Source: CAYYWP01 sp050176585 (GTDB taxonomy: Bacteria > Desulfobacterota > Binatia > HRBIN30 > CADEER01). From it: a stretch of 64,000 nt of DNA. Positions 54,104 to 62,242 of the stretch are shown here, piece after piece. The stretch is taken from NCBI GenBank assembly GCA_050176585.1, contig JBFXHX010000007.1, positions 62,001 through 126,000 of the forward strand, in the 5' to 3' direction. The position numbers and the translations under genes were made by a program. How positions within the stretch are numbered: the stretch's first letter is position 1; every line of letters begins with the position of its first letter. A model generated the notes under the pieces. That model did no database searches. It was given only the letters and a program-made list of their open reading frames with translations, and was not told the origin of the DNA.

Positions 54104-54751
54104 TCACATGCCGGGCAGACGGCCCTGCACCACGGGCAGAAACGATCGCCGGTGAGCGGGGCACGGTCCCAGCCGCGCCAATACGGCCAGATGCTCCGCC
54201 GTCGCATAGCCCCGATGGCGGGCGAAGCCGTACTCGGGATACTCCCGGTCGAGCAAGTCCATCATCGCGTCGCGCGCCACCTTCGCGACGATGGACGCCG
54301 CGGCGATCGAGTAGCTGCGCGCATCGCCCTTGATCAGCGCGGTTTGCGGGATGTCGACCTCCGGAATTCGACGAGCGTCGACCAGGAGCTGCTCGGCCGG
54401 CACGGCGAGCGCGCACACCGCGCGGCGCATCGCCTCGAGGGCGGCGCGGTAGATGTTCAAGCGATCGACGTCCGCGACCTCCACCACGCCGATGCCGAAC
54501 GCAATGGCGCAGCCGCGGATCGCGCCATCCATGTGGGTGCGGGCTGCCGGCGTGAGCCGCTTGGAATCGTCGATGCCGCGCAACGCGCACTCGTGCGGCA
54601 AGATGACCGCCGCGGCGACGACCGGTCCGGCGAGCGGACCGACGCCGACCTCGTCGACGCCGGCCACACGCGTGATCCCCTGCCCCCAGAGAACGCGCTC
54701 ATGGCGCAGCAACACACGTCGCCGCGCGGACTGTCGATGTGCCAGTGCCAC
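54104..54751 (-). CDS. rnhB: ribonuclease HII
   Basis: A 215-residue RNase HII that removes RNA from RNA-DNA hybrids and misincorporated ribonucleotides. It has GITRVAGVDEVGVGPLAGP with the catalytic Asp-Glu, RGIDDSKRLTPAAR, LLVDARRIPEV (third Asp) and KGDARSYSIAAASIVAKVAR. The usual DEVGRGP reads DEVGVGP here, a mild change next to the active site. The start is a GTG at 54751; no better site is seen, and the first 25 residues are uncertain. It precedes the E2 gene by 92 bases and follows the VanZ gene by 46 bases on the same strand. Confidence 0.92.
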   Translation of the reverse strand: MALAHRQSARRRVLLRHERVLWGQGITRVAGVDEVGVGPLAGPVVAAAVILPHECALRGIDDSKRLTPAARTHMDGAIRGCAIAFGIGVVEVADVDRLNIYRAALEAMRRAVCALAVPAEQLLVDARRIPEVDIPQTALIKGDARSYSIAAASIVAKVARDAMMDLLDREYPEYGFARHRGYATAEHLAVLARLGPCPAHRRSFLPVVQGRLPGM

Positions 54752-54797
54752 GCCGTGCCACCTCTCGGCGCGTGCATGCTGTGCGAAGGCACCGGTG

Positions 54798-55292
54798 TCA
54801 AGCGCGCCGGCGGGCGCTGCGCCAGTAGAGAGACCAGCCGCCGAGCAGCGCGCCAGCGATGGCGCCGCACCCGTCCAGTACCGCGTCCCAGGGCGAGCCG
54901 GTGCGCGTCAACGTATTCGCCTGGCGCCATTCGTCCACCGCGGAGCACGCCATCGCCAGCAGCACGGCACCGAACAACTGCACGCCGCGCCGGCGCCGCG
55001 TGGCCGTGGCGCCGAGCGCGCGATAGCCGAGCATGCTCAACACCGCGTACTCGACGAAGTGCGCCGTCTTCCGTAGGATCACGTTCGCGGTGTCGATCGT
55101 CTGGGGAGACATGTCGAGCGCCGCGACCGTGGGGCTGGCGGTCCACCAACCGGCCGTCACATCCTTCGAAAAGCGATCGCTGGACAGACACCAGATGACC
55201 CCGAGCCACGCCAGCACCGGCAGCCACGCGGCCACGATTTGCGCGACACCGGAGCGGGCGCGGCGCGCGTCCGCCGGCGCGACGGCGCTCAC
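54798..55292 (-). CDS. VanZ-family membrane protein
   Basis: A 164-residue VanZ-like protein with about four transmembrane helices, starting WLPVLAWLGVIWCLSS. The family motif NVILRKTAHFVEYAVLSMLGY is clear, followed by LFGAVLLAMACSAVDEWRQ. VanZ-like proteins are known from teicoplanin resistance but most are of unknown role. The start is GTG 55292 with GGAGGAG upstream; the longer frame is a shadow. It is divergent from the GspC-like gene, the start codons being 24 bases apart, so promoters must overlap the coding regions. Confidence 0.88.
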   Translation of the reverse strand: MSAVAPADARRARSGVAQIVAAWLPVLAWLGVIWCLSSDRFSKDVTAGWWTASPTVAALDMSPQTIDTANVILRKTAHFVEYAVLSMLGYRALGATATRRRRGVQLFGAVLLAMACSAVDEWRQANTLTRTGSPWDAVLDGCGAIAGALLGGWSLYWRSARRRA

Positions 55293-55316
55293 GTGCGTTC
55301 TCCTCCGCTCGGCGCC

Positions 55317-55781
55317 ATGACGACCGAGCGCGCGATCGGCGCCATCCTCGCGGCCTGTATCGCCATGGTGCTCGGTCTCGGCGCCGCGCTGCTCTGGCGG
55401 GCCCGCAGCGCGCCCCCGCCGGTGCCCACGCCGGAGCCGACCGCCACGGCGACCATCACCGCGACGCCGGAGCCGCTGCCGCCGGCCTCTGCGCTGCGCT
55501 TTCGGCTCGCGGGCACCGTGGTGGGCGACGTGACATACGCGATCATCGAGAACATTGACGGCGGCAACGAGTTGGTGCGGCCGGGGCAAGTGGTACCTGG
55601 GCTCGGGCAGATCCTCGCGGTCGGCGAGCGCCACATCACGGTCGAAGCGGACGGCCAGCAGTTCGAACTGCGGCTGGCCGCCGCGCCGACGCCCACCCAA
55701 GCACCGGCGAGTCCGCTCGCGGGGCCGGTTACGCCCGCGCTACCGCCGCGCGACCGGTTAGAGTCCGAATCATTGCCTTGA
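55317..55781 (+). CDS. GspC-like (type II secretion HR-domain) protein
   Basis: A 154-residue inner-membrane-anchored protein: a short cytoplasmic start, one helix (IGAILAACIAMVLGLGAALLW), a Pro/Thr linker (PVPTPEPTATATITATPEP), and a domain FRLAGTVVGDVTYAIIENID...GQVVPGLGQILAVGERHITV. That domain looks like the homology region of GspC or PilP, which links inner and outer membrane parts of secretion or pilus machines. The PDZ domain of full GspC is missing, and no other gsp gene is present, so the system is elsewhere or this is a lone relative. Its 3' end overlaps the convergent histidine-kinase-like gene by 53 bases. Confidence 0.68.
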   Translation: MTTERAIGAILAACIAMVLGLGAALLWRARSAPPPVPTPEPTATATITATPEPLPPASALRFRLAGTVVGDVTYAIIENIDGGNELVRPGQVVPGLGQILAVGERHITVEADGQQFELRLAAAPTPTQAPASPLAGPVTPALPPRDRLESESLP

Positions 55782-56856
55782 GGCGCGTCGGATCGATCGG
55801 CTTCTTGAAGATGACGCTTTCGAGTCCCTCGAGGCGGCTGCGCTTTATCACGTGATCCCGATCGTAATAGTAGCCCGTCATCAGGATCACCGGCGTGGTG
55901 CCGCGCCGCTTGACCTCCATGAACAGGTCGTACCCGTCGAAATCGGGCATCACGACGTCGCTGATGATGATGTCGACCGATGTGTCATTGAGGATCTCGA
56001 GCGCGCGCAACCCGTCGGTGGCCACCAGCACTTCACAGCCCTCGGCGGCGAGCAGATCGCGGAGTGAGCGGCAGACGCCGAGATCGTCGTCCACCACGAG
56101 CACCCGCAAACCGTGCAACCCGCTGTCGACCGGACGCGGCTCGAGCTTCGTGGGCCGTGGCGTGACGTCGGCCATCTGTTGGCCGACGAGGTACTCGCGG
56201 GTACCGTACTGGCCGCCGCGCGCCATGTCCACCAGGCGGTTCACGATCTGCTGGATCTGCAACACCTCGCGCCGGACCGCGTCTACGCGCTCCTCCTCCA
56301 TCACCGCTTCCTCGTCAGTGGCCTTTCGGCGCACGAACGAGCCGAGCAGGTCGACCTCGTTGAGGATGACCTCGAGTGGACTGTTGATCTCGTGGCAGAG
56401 CGCTACCGCGACCTCACCGAGCGTGGCGAGGCGATCGCGCTGCCGGATTTCCCGGATGTCCTTGGCGAATCCAATCGAGCCCATCTCGAGCCCGTTCTCG
56501 TCGTAGAGAATGGAGCCGGAGATCGCGACGGGGATCTGCTCGCCCCAACGGGTGAGGAAAGTCGTTTCGAAATTCTTGACCTTGCCCGGGCCGCCCCACT
56601 GGTCGCTGCGCATCGCGGCGAGCACGCGGTGCGCTTCGGGTACCGACGGATACAGCCGGCCGACGTGCTGCCCGAGCATCTCTGAGGCGGCGTATCCCAG
56701 GCCTTTCTCGGCGCCGTCGTTGTAGTAGATCACGGTGCCGGCGCGGTCGACTGCGACCACCATGTCGGACGAGTTCTCGACCAGGCGCTCGAAGGAAGAG
56801 CTGGGGAGCCGCGCCAGGCGCGGCTCGGAGGACTTGGCTCCGCGTTGCGCGGACAT
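55729..56856 (-). CDS. PAS-HisKA-REC signalling protein lacking an ATPase domain
   Basis: A 375-residue signalling protein. Residues 20-140 are a PAS domain (FERLVENSSDMVVAVDRAGT and NFETTFLTRWGEQIPVAISG). A HisKA-like dimerisation helix follows, with the phospho-acceptor-like His in LCHEINSPLEVILNEVDLL near 154. The next 70 residues are short and hold no N, G1 or G2 box of a histidine-kinase ATPase. Residues 250-370 are a complete receiver: VLVVDDDLGVCRSL, acceptor Asp in ISDVVMPDFDG, ILMTG and the Lys in FKKPIDPT. It therefore cannot phosphorylate itself and may serve as a phosphorelay hub fed by another kinase. Three bases separate its stop region from the FrhB-like gene upstream; both are on the minus strand. 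Confidence 0.82.
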   Translation of the reverse strand: MSAQRGAKSSEPRLARLPSSSFERLVENSSDMVVAVDRAGTVIYYNDGAEKGLGYAASEMLGQHVGRLYPSVPEAHRVLAAMRSDQWGGPGKVKNFETTFLTRWGEQIPVAISGSILYDENGLEMGSIGFAKDIREIRQRDRLATLGEVAVALCHEINSPLEVILNEVDLLGSFVRRKATDEEAVMEEERVDAVRREVLQIQQIVNRLVDMARGGQYGTREYLVGQQMADVTPRPTKLEPRPVDSGLHGLRVLVVDDDLGVCRSLRDLLAAEGCEVLVATDGLRALEILNDTSVDIIISDVVMPDFDGYDLFMEVKRRGTTPVILMTGYYYDRDHVIKRSRLEGLESVIFKKPIDPTRLKAMIRTLTGRAAVARA

Positions 56857-56858
56857 GT

Positions 56859-58043
56859 TCAGTGCGGGTTCGTGTAGCCGAGCGGGCGGACGAAGGTCTC
56901 GCCGCGACCGGGCGGGGTCGGCACCCGCTGCCGCTGCTTGCGCGCGAGGCGGAGCAGCACTTTCATGGAGTTTTCGAACTCCGCCATCGAGCGCACCTCG
57001 AACACCCCGTCCCCGACCGCGCGATCGAAGAGCGCTTCACCGCGCGCGCTGCGCAGGACGACGATGGTCCAGTCCGCCGCGCCCACGCCACCGCACGAGA
57101 TGTCGGCCAGCTCGGCAGAGAAGTCGCCGCAGTGGTGACATTCCGCTCGCGCGTACTCCTGGGCCTGTTTGAGGTTGATCTCGACGCGTTCGCCGTCGTG
57201 TTTGTCGATCAGCACCTTTCCCTTGACGTTGAACTTTTTGATGTCGCTCAGGGGAATCCCGAGGTCGCCTTCGATCACGTCCCGCATCAGCCCGTCGAAC
57301 GTGAACACCTCGCTGCACAGCAGGCCGATGTTCAGAGCCACCCGTTCACCGAATCCCTTCAGGAACTTCGTCTGCCGCTCGATGTGCTTGGGCTTCTTGC
57401 GGCCGTTGTCGAGAAACGCGGGATCGGTCAGCTGCATCTTGCGTACGGGCGTGATCTGGCAAGGGACGCCGACGAATGCGACCCGCGTCAAATTCAGCTT
57501 CTCGGCTTGCTCGAGCGCGAGGTTGTTCGCGCAGTACGTGTACCAGGAGCTCGCGCTCGCGAGGATCTCGTCCTCCGTGGTGATGGCGCGAGGCACCGGC
57601 GCGCACGGGGCGCTCGGATCGATCGTGGACACCACCGCACCATCGATCTCGTCGTGCCGGCGCAACCACGCCAGGAGCCCGGTAACCACGCCGCCATCTT
57701 CGCACCGCGCGAGCACGGCGGGATCCGTGCAGCGCGCCGCCACTACGCGGCGATACGGGCCGAACATGCCGCGGTAGAGCGGCCCGCTGTCGGCGAAGAC
57801 CTGCGGAGCCAGGTGGTGCTCGCGGACGCCGAGGCGCGGGCAGACCTGGGCGCACACGTCGCAGCCGATGCCCTCACTCATGCCGCAGTAATCGAAGGCC
57901 GCGCTCACCTTGGCAACCTGCTTGGGCTTGCCGTCGATGTAGTCGATGACGTTGTGCGGGCAGACGAGCACGCAGGAACCGCATTCGCAGCAGCTGCCGT
58001 ACTGCACGACCTCGTTCATCATTTCCTTGAAGGTGGGGTGCAT
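56859..58043 (-). CDS. FrhB-like (coenzyme F420 hydrogenase/dehydrogenase beta C-terminal) protein
   Basis: A 394-residue Fe-S flavoprotein of the FrhB family. The N-terminal part binds 4Fe-4S clusters: CCECGSCVLVCPHNVIDYID and CDVCAQVCPRLG. The FrhB fold contributes EDGGVVTGLLAWLRRHDEID, VAFVGVPCQITPVRKMQL and ECHHCGDFSAELADISCGG with further cysteines. Relatives move electrons between ferredoxin, flavin and F420 or other partners; which one is used here is unknown. The ATG 58043 has GAGG a few bases ahead; a longer form from an upstream ATG would cross the hairpin at 58062-58085. It is separated from the PAS-HisKA-REC gene by only a few bases. Confidence 0.85.
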   Translation of the reverse strand: MHPTFKEMMNEVVQYGSCCECGSCVLVCPHNVIDYIDGKPKQVAKVSAAFDYCGMSEGIGCDVCAQVCPRLGVREHHLAPQVFADSGPLYRGMFGPYRRVVAARCTDPAVLARCEDGGVVTGLLAWLRRHDEIDGAVVSTIDPSAPCAPVPRAITTEDEILASASSWYTYCANNLALEQAEKLNLTRVAFVGVPCQITPVRKMQLTDPAFLDNGRKKPKHIERQTKFLKGFGERVALNIGLLCSEVFTFDGLMRDVIEGDLGIPLSDIKKFNVKGKVLIDKHDGERVEINLKQAQEYARAECHHCGDFSAELADISCGGVGAADWTIVVLRSARGEALFDRAVGDGVFEVRSMAEFENSMKVLLRLARKQRQRVPTPPGRGETFVRPLGYTNPH

Positions 58044-58052
58044 CCCGCCTCG

Positions 58053-58085
58053 CAAAACAAAAGCGGGGCTGCTGTCTGCCCCGCT
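58053..58085 (-). terminator. intrinsic terminator of uvrC
   Basis: On the minus strand AGCGGGGC, an 8-base loop, GCCCCGCT, immediately followed by TTTTGTTTT. It is a classical rho-independent terminator 26 bases after the uvrC stop, but it ends only ten bases before the ATG of the FrhB-like gene, so it may also work as an attenuator for that gene. Confidence 0.8.
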
Positions 58086-58110
58086 AAGGTGACGCATAGT
58101 GCCCCGCACC

Positions 58111-60084
58111 CTACGAGTCAACGCCCACGTGCGGCGGCGCGTCCGCGGCACTTCCCGGCTCAGCCATGTCCTCCATCGGAACGGCGACCAACCGGCCCCG
58201 GCGGGTCTCGACGGCGCGCGGGGGCGGCAGCCGATCCAGCGCCGCGCGGATGGTGCTCGCCAGCGCGGCCGAGATGCCCGGCACGGCCGTCAGCTCCTCC
58301 GCAGTCGCCACGCGCATGCGCTTCACGCTGCCGAACGCGCATAGCAGCCGCCGGCGGCGCTCCGCGCCGACGCCCGGAATCGCATCCAGAATGGAGCGGA
58401 GGCGCTCGGCGCCGCGCAACTTCCGGTGGTAGGTAATGGCGAAGCGATGCGCCTCGTCGCGCAGGCGCTGGAGCAGAAACAGCGCGTTCGAGTTGCGGCG
58501 CAGGACGACGGGATTCGCGCGTCCAGGGAGGAACACGCGTTCATCGCTGCGTTCGATCTCCGGCTCGCGGGCAGCGCGGACGACGCGCATCTTGGCTAAG
58601 CCGACGACGTCGACCTGATCGATCCCGAGCTCGTTCAGCACGGCGAGCGCCACGTTGAGCTGCCCTTTGCCGCCGTCCACGACCAGGAGGTCGGGAAACT
58701 GTCCCTCCCGCTTCGCGCGTTCGAAACGCCGGCGCAGCACCTCGAACATCATGGCGAAGTCGTCCTGTCCGACGACCGTCTTGATGCGAAACCGGCGATA
58801 TCCGCTCTTGTCCGGGTGCCCCTCGTCGAAGGTCACCAGCGAGCCGACGGCCATGCCGCCCTGGAAGGTGGAAATATCGACGCACTCGATGCGTTTGGGC
58901 GCGTTGCGCAGGTGCAGCTTGCGCCGCAGCTCGTCGCTGATGCGCTCGTACTGCCGCTCGCCGTCGAGGCGCTCACGAAAACTCTGCGCCGCGTTCTCGC
59001 GCGCCATCGCGAGCAGCTGAACGCGATCGCCGCGCTGCGGACGCAGGATCTCCACCTTTCGCCCCTTGCGCTCGCTGAGGTACTCGGCGCGAACCGCCTG
59101 ATCCTCGAGCTCGATGGGTACCAGCACCTCCTCCGGAACGTAGCGGTCGCCTTGATAGAACTGGGTGACCAGCGCGCGCACGACCTCTTCGTCCGGCAAC
59201 TCGAAATCGTCCAGCCGGTAGGCCTGGTTGCCGGTGATCTTGCCCTGGCGGACGAATAGCACCTGGGCCTCGATGAAGCCGCCCTCGCGGTAGAAGCCGA
59301 AGACGTCGCGGTCACCGCCGCCGTGCGCCACCGCTTGCTGGCGCTCCTGCGTCTTCTCGATGGCCCGCAAGCGATCCCGCAGCCGGGCCGCGTCCTCGAA
59401 GCGCTCCGCTTCGGCCGCCGCGGTCATCTCGGCGCGCAGCTGATCGATGAGCTCGACGCGCTTGCCCGACAGCAGCATCATCGCCTCGCGGAGGTGCGCT
59501 TCGTACTCGGCGCGGTCGACCGGGAGACAGCACGGGGCGAGGCAGCGCTTGATCTGGTATTCGAGACAGGGCCGCGCGCGGTTCCGGAACACGGCGTCGG
59601 AACACGTCCGCAGCGGGATCACCTTGCGGAGCGTGTCGAGCGTTTCGCGGACGCTGACCGCCGAATGGTAAGGGCCGAAATACTTGCTCCCGTCCTTGAC
59701 GAGCTTCCGCGTGACCAGCACCCGCGGCCATGGGTCGCGCACGGTGACCTTCACGCTCACGTACGATTTGTCGTCCTTGAGGCGGATGTTGTAGCGCGGC
59801 TTGTACTGCTTGATGAGGTTGTTCTCGAGGATCAATGCCTCCTTTTCGGTCGCCGTCACGAGGCTATCGAAATCCGCGACGCGGGCCATCAGGAAGGCGA
59901 CCTGCGAGCGCTCGTCGCCGCCGCGAAAATAGGTGCGCACGCGGCTGCGCAGCCCGCGCGCTTTGCCGACGTAGATCACCTTGCCGGCGCGGTCCTTCAG
60001 CAGGTACACGCCGGGCCGCGCCGGCAGCGCGTCCAGCTTCTCCGCCAGCCCCTTACTCACCGCATCGGCGGGTTCTTCCGACAT
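58111..60084 (-). CDS. uvrC: excinuclease ABC subunit C
   Basis: A 657-residue nucleotide-excision-repair nuclease that cuts on both sides of a lesion with UvrAB. Domains: GIY-YIG (LPARPGVYLLKDRAGKVIYVG, about 15-95), the C-rich cluster region CLEYQIKRCLAPCCLP, a UVR motif (EAERFEDAARLRDRLRAIEK, about 215-240), the RNase H-like endonuclease (RIECVDISTFQGG and DLLVVDGGKGQLNVAL), and C-terminal helix-hairpin-helices (LDAIPGVGAERRRRLL, LTAVPGISAALAS). The length is typical. ATG 60084 is only ten bases from the -10 of a good promoter, so the mRNA is nearly leaderless. A terminator follows its stop. Confidence 0.95.
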   Translation of the reverse strand: MSEEPADAVSKGLAEKLDALPARPGVYLLKDRAGKVIYVGKARGLRSRVRTYFRGGDERSQVAFLMARVADFDSLVTATEKEALILENNLIKQYKPRYNIRLKDDKSYVSVKVTVRDPWPRVLVTRKLVKDGSKYFGPYHSAVSVRETLDTLRKVIPLRTCSDAVFRNRARPCLEYQIKRCLAPCCLPVDRAEYEAHLREAMMLLSGKRVELIDQLRAEMTAAAEAERFEDAARLRDRLRAIEKTQERQQAVAHGGGDRDVFGFYREGGFIEAQVLFVRQGKITGNQAYRLDDFELPDEEVVRALVTQFYQGDRYVPEEVLVPIELEDQAVRAEYLSERKGRKVEILRPQRGDRVQLLAMARENAAQSFRERLDGERQYERISDELRRKLHLRNAPKRIECVDISTFQGGMAVGSLVTFDEGHPDKSGYRRFRIKTVVGQDDFAMMFEVLRRRFERAKREGQFPDLLVVDGGKGQLNVALAVLNELGIDQVDVVGLAKMRVVRAAREPEIERSDERVFLPGRANPVVLRRNSNALFLLQRLRDEAHRFAITYHRKLRGAERLRSILDAIPGVGAERRRRLLCAFGSVKRMRVATAEELTAVPGISAALASTIRAALDRLPPPRAVETRRGRLVAVPMEDMAEPGSAADAPPHVGVDS

Positions 60085-60093
60085 CGCGCCAGC

Positions 60094-60122
60094 AGTATAG
60101 CGAGGGCCGCTCGGCCGGTCGA
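60094..60122 (-). promoter_or_regulatory. sigma-70-type promoter of uvrC
   Basis: On the minus strand TCGACC (four of six to TTGACA), exactly 17 bases, then TATACT (five of six to TATAAT). Transcription would start about three bases before the uvrC ATG. Confidence 0.55.
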
Positions 60123-60175
60123 CGCGGCGGCGCGCTTGCTGGGCGTGGAATGGCTTTGCTAGCGGTGCCGCGAGC

Positions 60176-61255
60176 ATGCGCCGCGATCAGCTCTTCACCT
60201 TGTTCTTCCTGCTGGCATTCGGCTTCCTCCTGTACCAGTTTTACAAAATACTCTCCGGCTTCATCGGTCCACTCAGCTATGCGGCGCTGCTCGCGTTCGT
60301 GCTGTGGCCCGCGCGCGTCCGGCTCTGCCAGTGGCTCGGCGGGCGCACGGGGGTCACCGCGGGTCTGATGACGCTCGGCACCCTCGTTCTGGTCGTGGCG
60401 CCCGCGTTTTACCTCCTGACCACGCTCACGCGGGAGTCCATCAGCCTGTACGACGACGTGCGCGTCTTTGTCACGTCGGGCCGCTTGCACGAGCTGCTGG
60501 AGAGCTTGCGGTCATCCCGCATCGGCCAGTTCGTGCACGACCTCCTGCCGCGCCTGCGGACGGAGCTCCCGCGGGTTGCCGTCAGCGCCAGCCAGACCGT
60601 CAGCGGCTTCTTGGTCGCCCAGGCGCCGGAGGCGGCGGCGAACGTCTTCAGGTTCATCGTGAACTTCTTCTTCGCGATCTTCACCATGTTCTTCTTCTTC
60701 CGCGACGGCGATCGCATGGTGGGCGCGGTGCGCGATCTGATCCCGATGGAGGAGCCGAACAAGGACGCCGTGGTCTCCCGGTTTGCGGAAACCCTGTCCG
60801 CGGTCGTGCTCGGGTCCGTGCTCACTGCCGTCGCCCAGGGGGTGCTAGGCGGCGTGATGTACGCGGCGCTGGGGGTCCCGTTCGCAGCGCTGCTCGCCGG
60901 CGCCACCGCGTTCTTTTCCCTGCTGCCATTCGGCGGCCCCGTGGTATGGGTCGCCGTGACGGTTTATCTGGTGCTCACCGGCGACTACGTGCGCGCCGGC
61001 ATCATGGCCGGCTGGGGCACGATCGTCATCAGCAGCGTCGACAACCTCATCCGGCCGCTGGTGATCGGCGGCCGCACGCAGATTCCGACCGTCGTCCTGT
61101 TCTTCGGCATTCTCGGCGGCATCCAGGTCTATGGATTCCTCGGCGTCTTCCTCGGCCCGGCGGTGATCGCGATGCTGGTCGCGTTCGCGCGCATCTATCG
61201 GGATCAATTCGTCAGCGACACGCCGCGCAGCACGCCCCCGCCGGCGGCTATATAG
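60176..61255 (+). CDS. AI-2E-family (UPF0118) permease
   Basis: A 359-residue polytopic membrane protein of the AI-2E transporter family, with about eight helices. Family marks include the N-terminal YQFYKILSGFIGPLSYAALLAF, FIVNFFFAIFTMFFFFRDGD, FFSLLPFGGPVVWVAVTVYL and the late VISSVDNLIRPLVIGGRTQIP with GGIQVYGFLGVFLGPAV. Some members export AI-2 or exchange sodium/lithium for protons; many are unassigned, so the load is unknown. It diverges from uvrC with 91 bases between the start codons, where the uvrC promoter lies. ATG is used although the ribosome-binding site is poor. Confidence 0.9.
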   Translation: MRRDQLFTLFFLLAFGFLLYQFYKILSGFIGPLSYAALLAFVLWPARVRLCQWLGGRTGVTAGLMTLGTLVLVVAPAFYLLTTLTRESISLYDDVRVFVTSGRLHELLESLRSSRIGQFVHDLLPRLRTELPRVAVSASQTVSGFLVAQAPEAAANVFRFIVNFFFAIFTMFFFFRDGDRMVGAVRDLIPMEEPNKDAVVSRFAETLSAVVLGSVLTAVAQGVLGGVMYAALGVPFAALLAGATAFFSLLPFGGPVVWVAVTVYLVLTGDYVRAGIMAGWGTIVISSVDNLIRPLVIGGRTQIPTVVLFFGILGGIQVYGFLGVFLGPAVIAMLVAFARIYRDQFVSDTPRSTPPPAAI

Positions 61256-61304
61256 GCGGCGCGCGGCGGGCGCGCTAAGGGTGCGCGCACAGCATGGAGG
61301 ATTC

Positions 61305-62090
61305 GTGCGCCGCCCACTTCTTTCTGCCCCTGCCCTTGCCCTCGCGTCGCTGCTCGGCAGCGCGGTGCTGCTCAGCGCCTGTTCCGATGCCGGCTCCCGG
61401 CCGGCGCCGCCCGCCAACGTCACACCGGTCGACCTGAGCACGGCGGGCACCATCGCCGTCCGGGTGCGCTACGCGGGCGCCGCCCCGCAGCGAAAGCCGA
61501 TCAACATGAGCGGCGTGCCCGCTTGTGCCGCGATGCACAGCGAACCCGTATACGACCGCAGCCTGCTGGTGTCCGACGGGCGCCTGGCCAACGCGGTGGT
61601 CTACATCAAGAGCGGGTTGGGTGACCGCGCATTCACGCCGCCGAACGAGCCCGTCGTGATCGACCAACGCGGCTGCCTGTACACGCCGCACGTCGCGGCG
61701 GTGATGGTCGGACAGCCGCTCCAGTTCCGCAACAGCGACAAAGAGCCGCACAACGTGCACAGCCGTCCCAAGATCGCCGACCCGTGGAACTTCTACATGG
61801 GCCCGCAGGGCTCGACGCGCGACGTGTTCATCAACAAGCCGGAGATGGCGATTCCGGTCGGCTGCGACATCCATCCATGGATGCGAGCGTACGTGTCCGC
61901 CTTCGCGCATCCATACTTCGCCATCACCCCGGCGGACGGCGCGGCCACCCTACAGCCGGTGCCGCCGGGCGAGTACGTCGTCGGCGTATGGCACGAGACG
62001 CTCGGCGAACAGGAGAAGCCGGTCACGGTCACGCCGCGCGGCGCCGCCGACCTCCAGTTCGACTATCCCGAGCAAACTGGCGGCAAGTAG
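61305..62090 (+). CDS. cupredoxin-like lipoprotein
   Basis: A 261-residue exported lipoprotein. The signal (LALASLLGSAVLLSAC) ends in a lipobox, with lipid-modified Cys near residue 26. The middle holds a plastocyanin/methylamine-utilisation-protein-like domain: NAVVYIKSGLGDRAF, VGQPLQFRNSDKEPHNVHSR and IPVGCDIHPWMRAYVSAF. The His of PHNVHS with Cys, His and Met of C-x2-H-x2-M could form a type 1 copper site. The C-terminal segment (LQPVPPGEYVVGVWHETLGE) is a carboxypeptidase-regulatory-like beta domain. It would be an extracytoplasmic electron carrier. GTG 61305 is chosen because GGAGG lies just ahead. Confidence 0.78.
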   Translation: MRRPLLSAPALALASLLGSAVLLSACSDAGSRPAPPANVTPVDLSTAGTIAVRVRYAGAAPQRKPINMSGVPACAAMHSEPVYDRSLLVSDGRLANAVVYIKSGLGDRAFTPPNEPVVIDQRGCLYTPHVAAVMVGQPLQFRNSDKEPHNVHSRPKIADPWNFYMGPQGSTRDVFINKPEMAIPVGCDIHPWMRAYVSAFAHPYFAITPADGAATLQPVPPGEYVVGVWHETLGEQEKPVTVTPRGAADLQFDYPEQTGGK

Positions 62091-62102
62091 CCACTGGCAT
62101 GC

Positions 62103-62130
62103 GCTGGTGGGCGCCGAGCCGCCCACCAGC
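62103..62130. terminator. perfect 11-bp hairpin between convergent genes
   Basis: GCTGGTGGGCG, a six-base loop CCGAGC, and the exact reverse complement, 12 bases after the lipoprotein stop and ahead of the convergent PuuD-like gene. No T-tract on either strand. A bidirectional terminator is likely. Confidence 0.5.
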
Positions 62131-62242
62131 TAATCGCACCGAGTTCCGCGCGGCGCGGGCGGACAGAGCGCTTGCCGCGCCGCGGCCGGCGCTCGCCGCG
62201 GGGCGCCGAATCGGACTCGCGCGCGGCGGCGGGCTCCGCCGA

